From NCBI GenBank assembly GCA_046497505.1, contig JAWOFN010000104.1, forward strand, positions 1 to 7,048: 7,048 nt of DNA, written 5' to 3'. Shown in pieces: positions 6,651 through 7,048 of this stretch (position 1 is the first letter of the stretch; each line of letters opens with the position of its first letter). The notes beneath the pieces are model-generated. The model saw nothing but the letters and a program-made list of their open reading frames with translations. It was not told the DNA's origin and searched no databases. A program made the translations under genes and the position numbers. Source of the DNA: JAWOFN01 sp046497505 [NCBI: bacterium] (GTDB lineage: Bacteria; Blakebacterota; Blakebacteria; Blakebacterales).

Positions 6651-6682
6651 GGCCGGGTCCGCACGCACTGCGCTCGCCGGCC
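6651..6682 (-). promoter_or_regulatory. Imperfect stem-loop in the rpsA leader
   Basis: In the 97-base gap between cmk and rpsA, GGCCGG (6651-6656) can pair with CCGGCC (6677-6682), and inside that CGCA (6660-6663) with TGCG (6669-6672), around a five-base loop. No T-run follows on the minus strand, so it does not look like a terminator for cmk. It could be part of a structured rpsA leader; S1 is known to autoregulate its own synthesis in E. coli. The rest of the gap shows no convincing -35/-10 promoter. Weakly supported. Confidence 0.3.
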
Positions 6683-6719
6683 GGGGTTAAGGGTTCGTGT
6701 CCTGCTCGGTCGTTCGATC

Positions 6720-7048
6720 CTATGCTCTCGCCCGGCGCTTCCGCACCAGGGATTCGATCAGGTCCACCTGACCTTCGATGGTGAGGTCGGTGGTATCCAC
6801 CGTGACCGCGTCTTCCGCCCTCTTCAGAGGGGAGTGTTCGCGGCCGGAATCATGGGTATCCCGTCGGGCCAGGTCCTCTTCCACCGCGGCGACGGTGACC
6901 TCGGAACCCTGACGGGTCAGATCACGCTGCCGCCTGACGGCCCGGGTGTGGAGGTCGGCCACCAGGAAGACCTTCAGGTCGGCGTCCGGGAAGACCACCG
7001 TCCCGATATCACGACCCTCCAGGACCACACCCCCTTCGGAACCCATGG
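6720..7048 (-). CDS. cmk: Cytidylate kinase, C-terminal half (cut by the window edge)
   Basis: Cytidylate kinase phosphorylates CMP and dCMP with ATP to give CDP and dCDP, in the cytoplasm. About 109 codons are visible; the family is about 220-230 residues, so the N-terminal P-loop lies beyond the right edge. The visible part begins in the conserved GVVLEGRDIGTVVFPDADLK segment and continues with KVFLVADLHTRAVRR. Then comes the substrate-lid region with RRDTHDSGREHSPLKRAEDA, and it ends with the typical VDTTDLTIEGQVDLI. The Met codon at 7044-7046 is internal, not a start, because the homologous reading frame continues upstream with no break. The TAG stop is at 6720-6722. rpsA follows after 97 bases, a conserved neighbour pair that couples nucleotide supply and translation genes. 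Confidence 0.95.
   Translation of the reverse strand, partial: MGSEGGVVLEGRDIGTVVFPDADLKVFLVADLHTRAVRRQRDLTRQGSEVTVAAVEEDLARRDTHDSGREHSPLKRAEDAVTVDTTDLTIEGQVDLIESLVRKRRARA

Overview
The window is about 7 kb of high-GC DNA in which every supported gene lies on the minus strand. Read in transcription order, from the right end to the left end, the genes are: cmk (5' part outside the window), rpsA, miaB, a LapA-domain membrane protein, a LapB-like TPR membrane protein, an exported TPR/SPOR-domain protein, and mutS (3' part outside the window). No tRNA, rRNA, CRISPR array, insertion sequence or phage gene was seen. This is core chromosome rather than an accessory island.

The gene content points to a Gram-negative (outer-membrane) bacterium. 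LapA/LapB homologues belong to lipopolysaccharide homeostasis, and SPOR proteins bind septal peptidoglycan. The six-domain S1 protein next to cmk is widespread. The combination with miaB and mutS, the base composition and the non-proteobacterial look of the LapB homologue would suit a phylum such as Gemmatimonadota or a relative. That placement is inference only and was not tested by any search.

Layout: positions 7048-6720 hold the C-terminal half of cytidylate kinase. A 97-base gap with an imperfect stem-loop and a good ribosome binding site leads to rpsA (6621-4702), which ends in an acidic tail built on a nearly perfect 51-bp tandem duplication. A strong 14-bp hairpin follows rpsA and probably separates its transcript from a tight five-gene run. 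In that run miaB, lapA-like, lapB-like, SPOR protein and mutS are spaced by 33, -23, 10 and 23 bases, so they are probably co-transcribed.

Functionally, the window joins nucleotide supply and translation (cmk, rpsA, miaB), an envelope trio (lapA-like, lapB-like, SPOR) and DNA mismatch repair (mutS). The most interesting point is the LapB homologue. It keeps the full-length architecture, but the four metal-binding cysteines of the C-terminal rubredoxin-type domain appear to be gone while flanking Gly and Trp positions can still be aligned.
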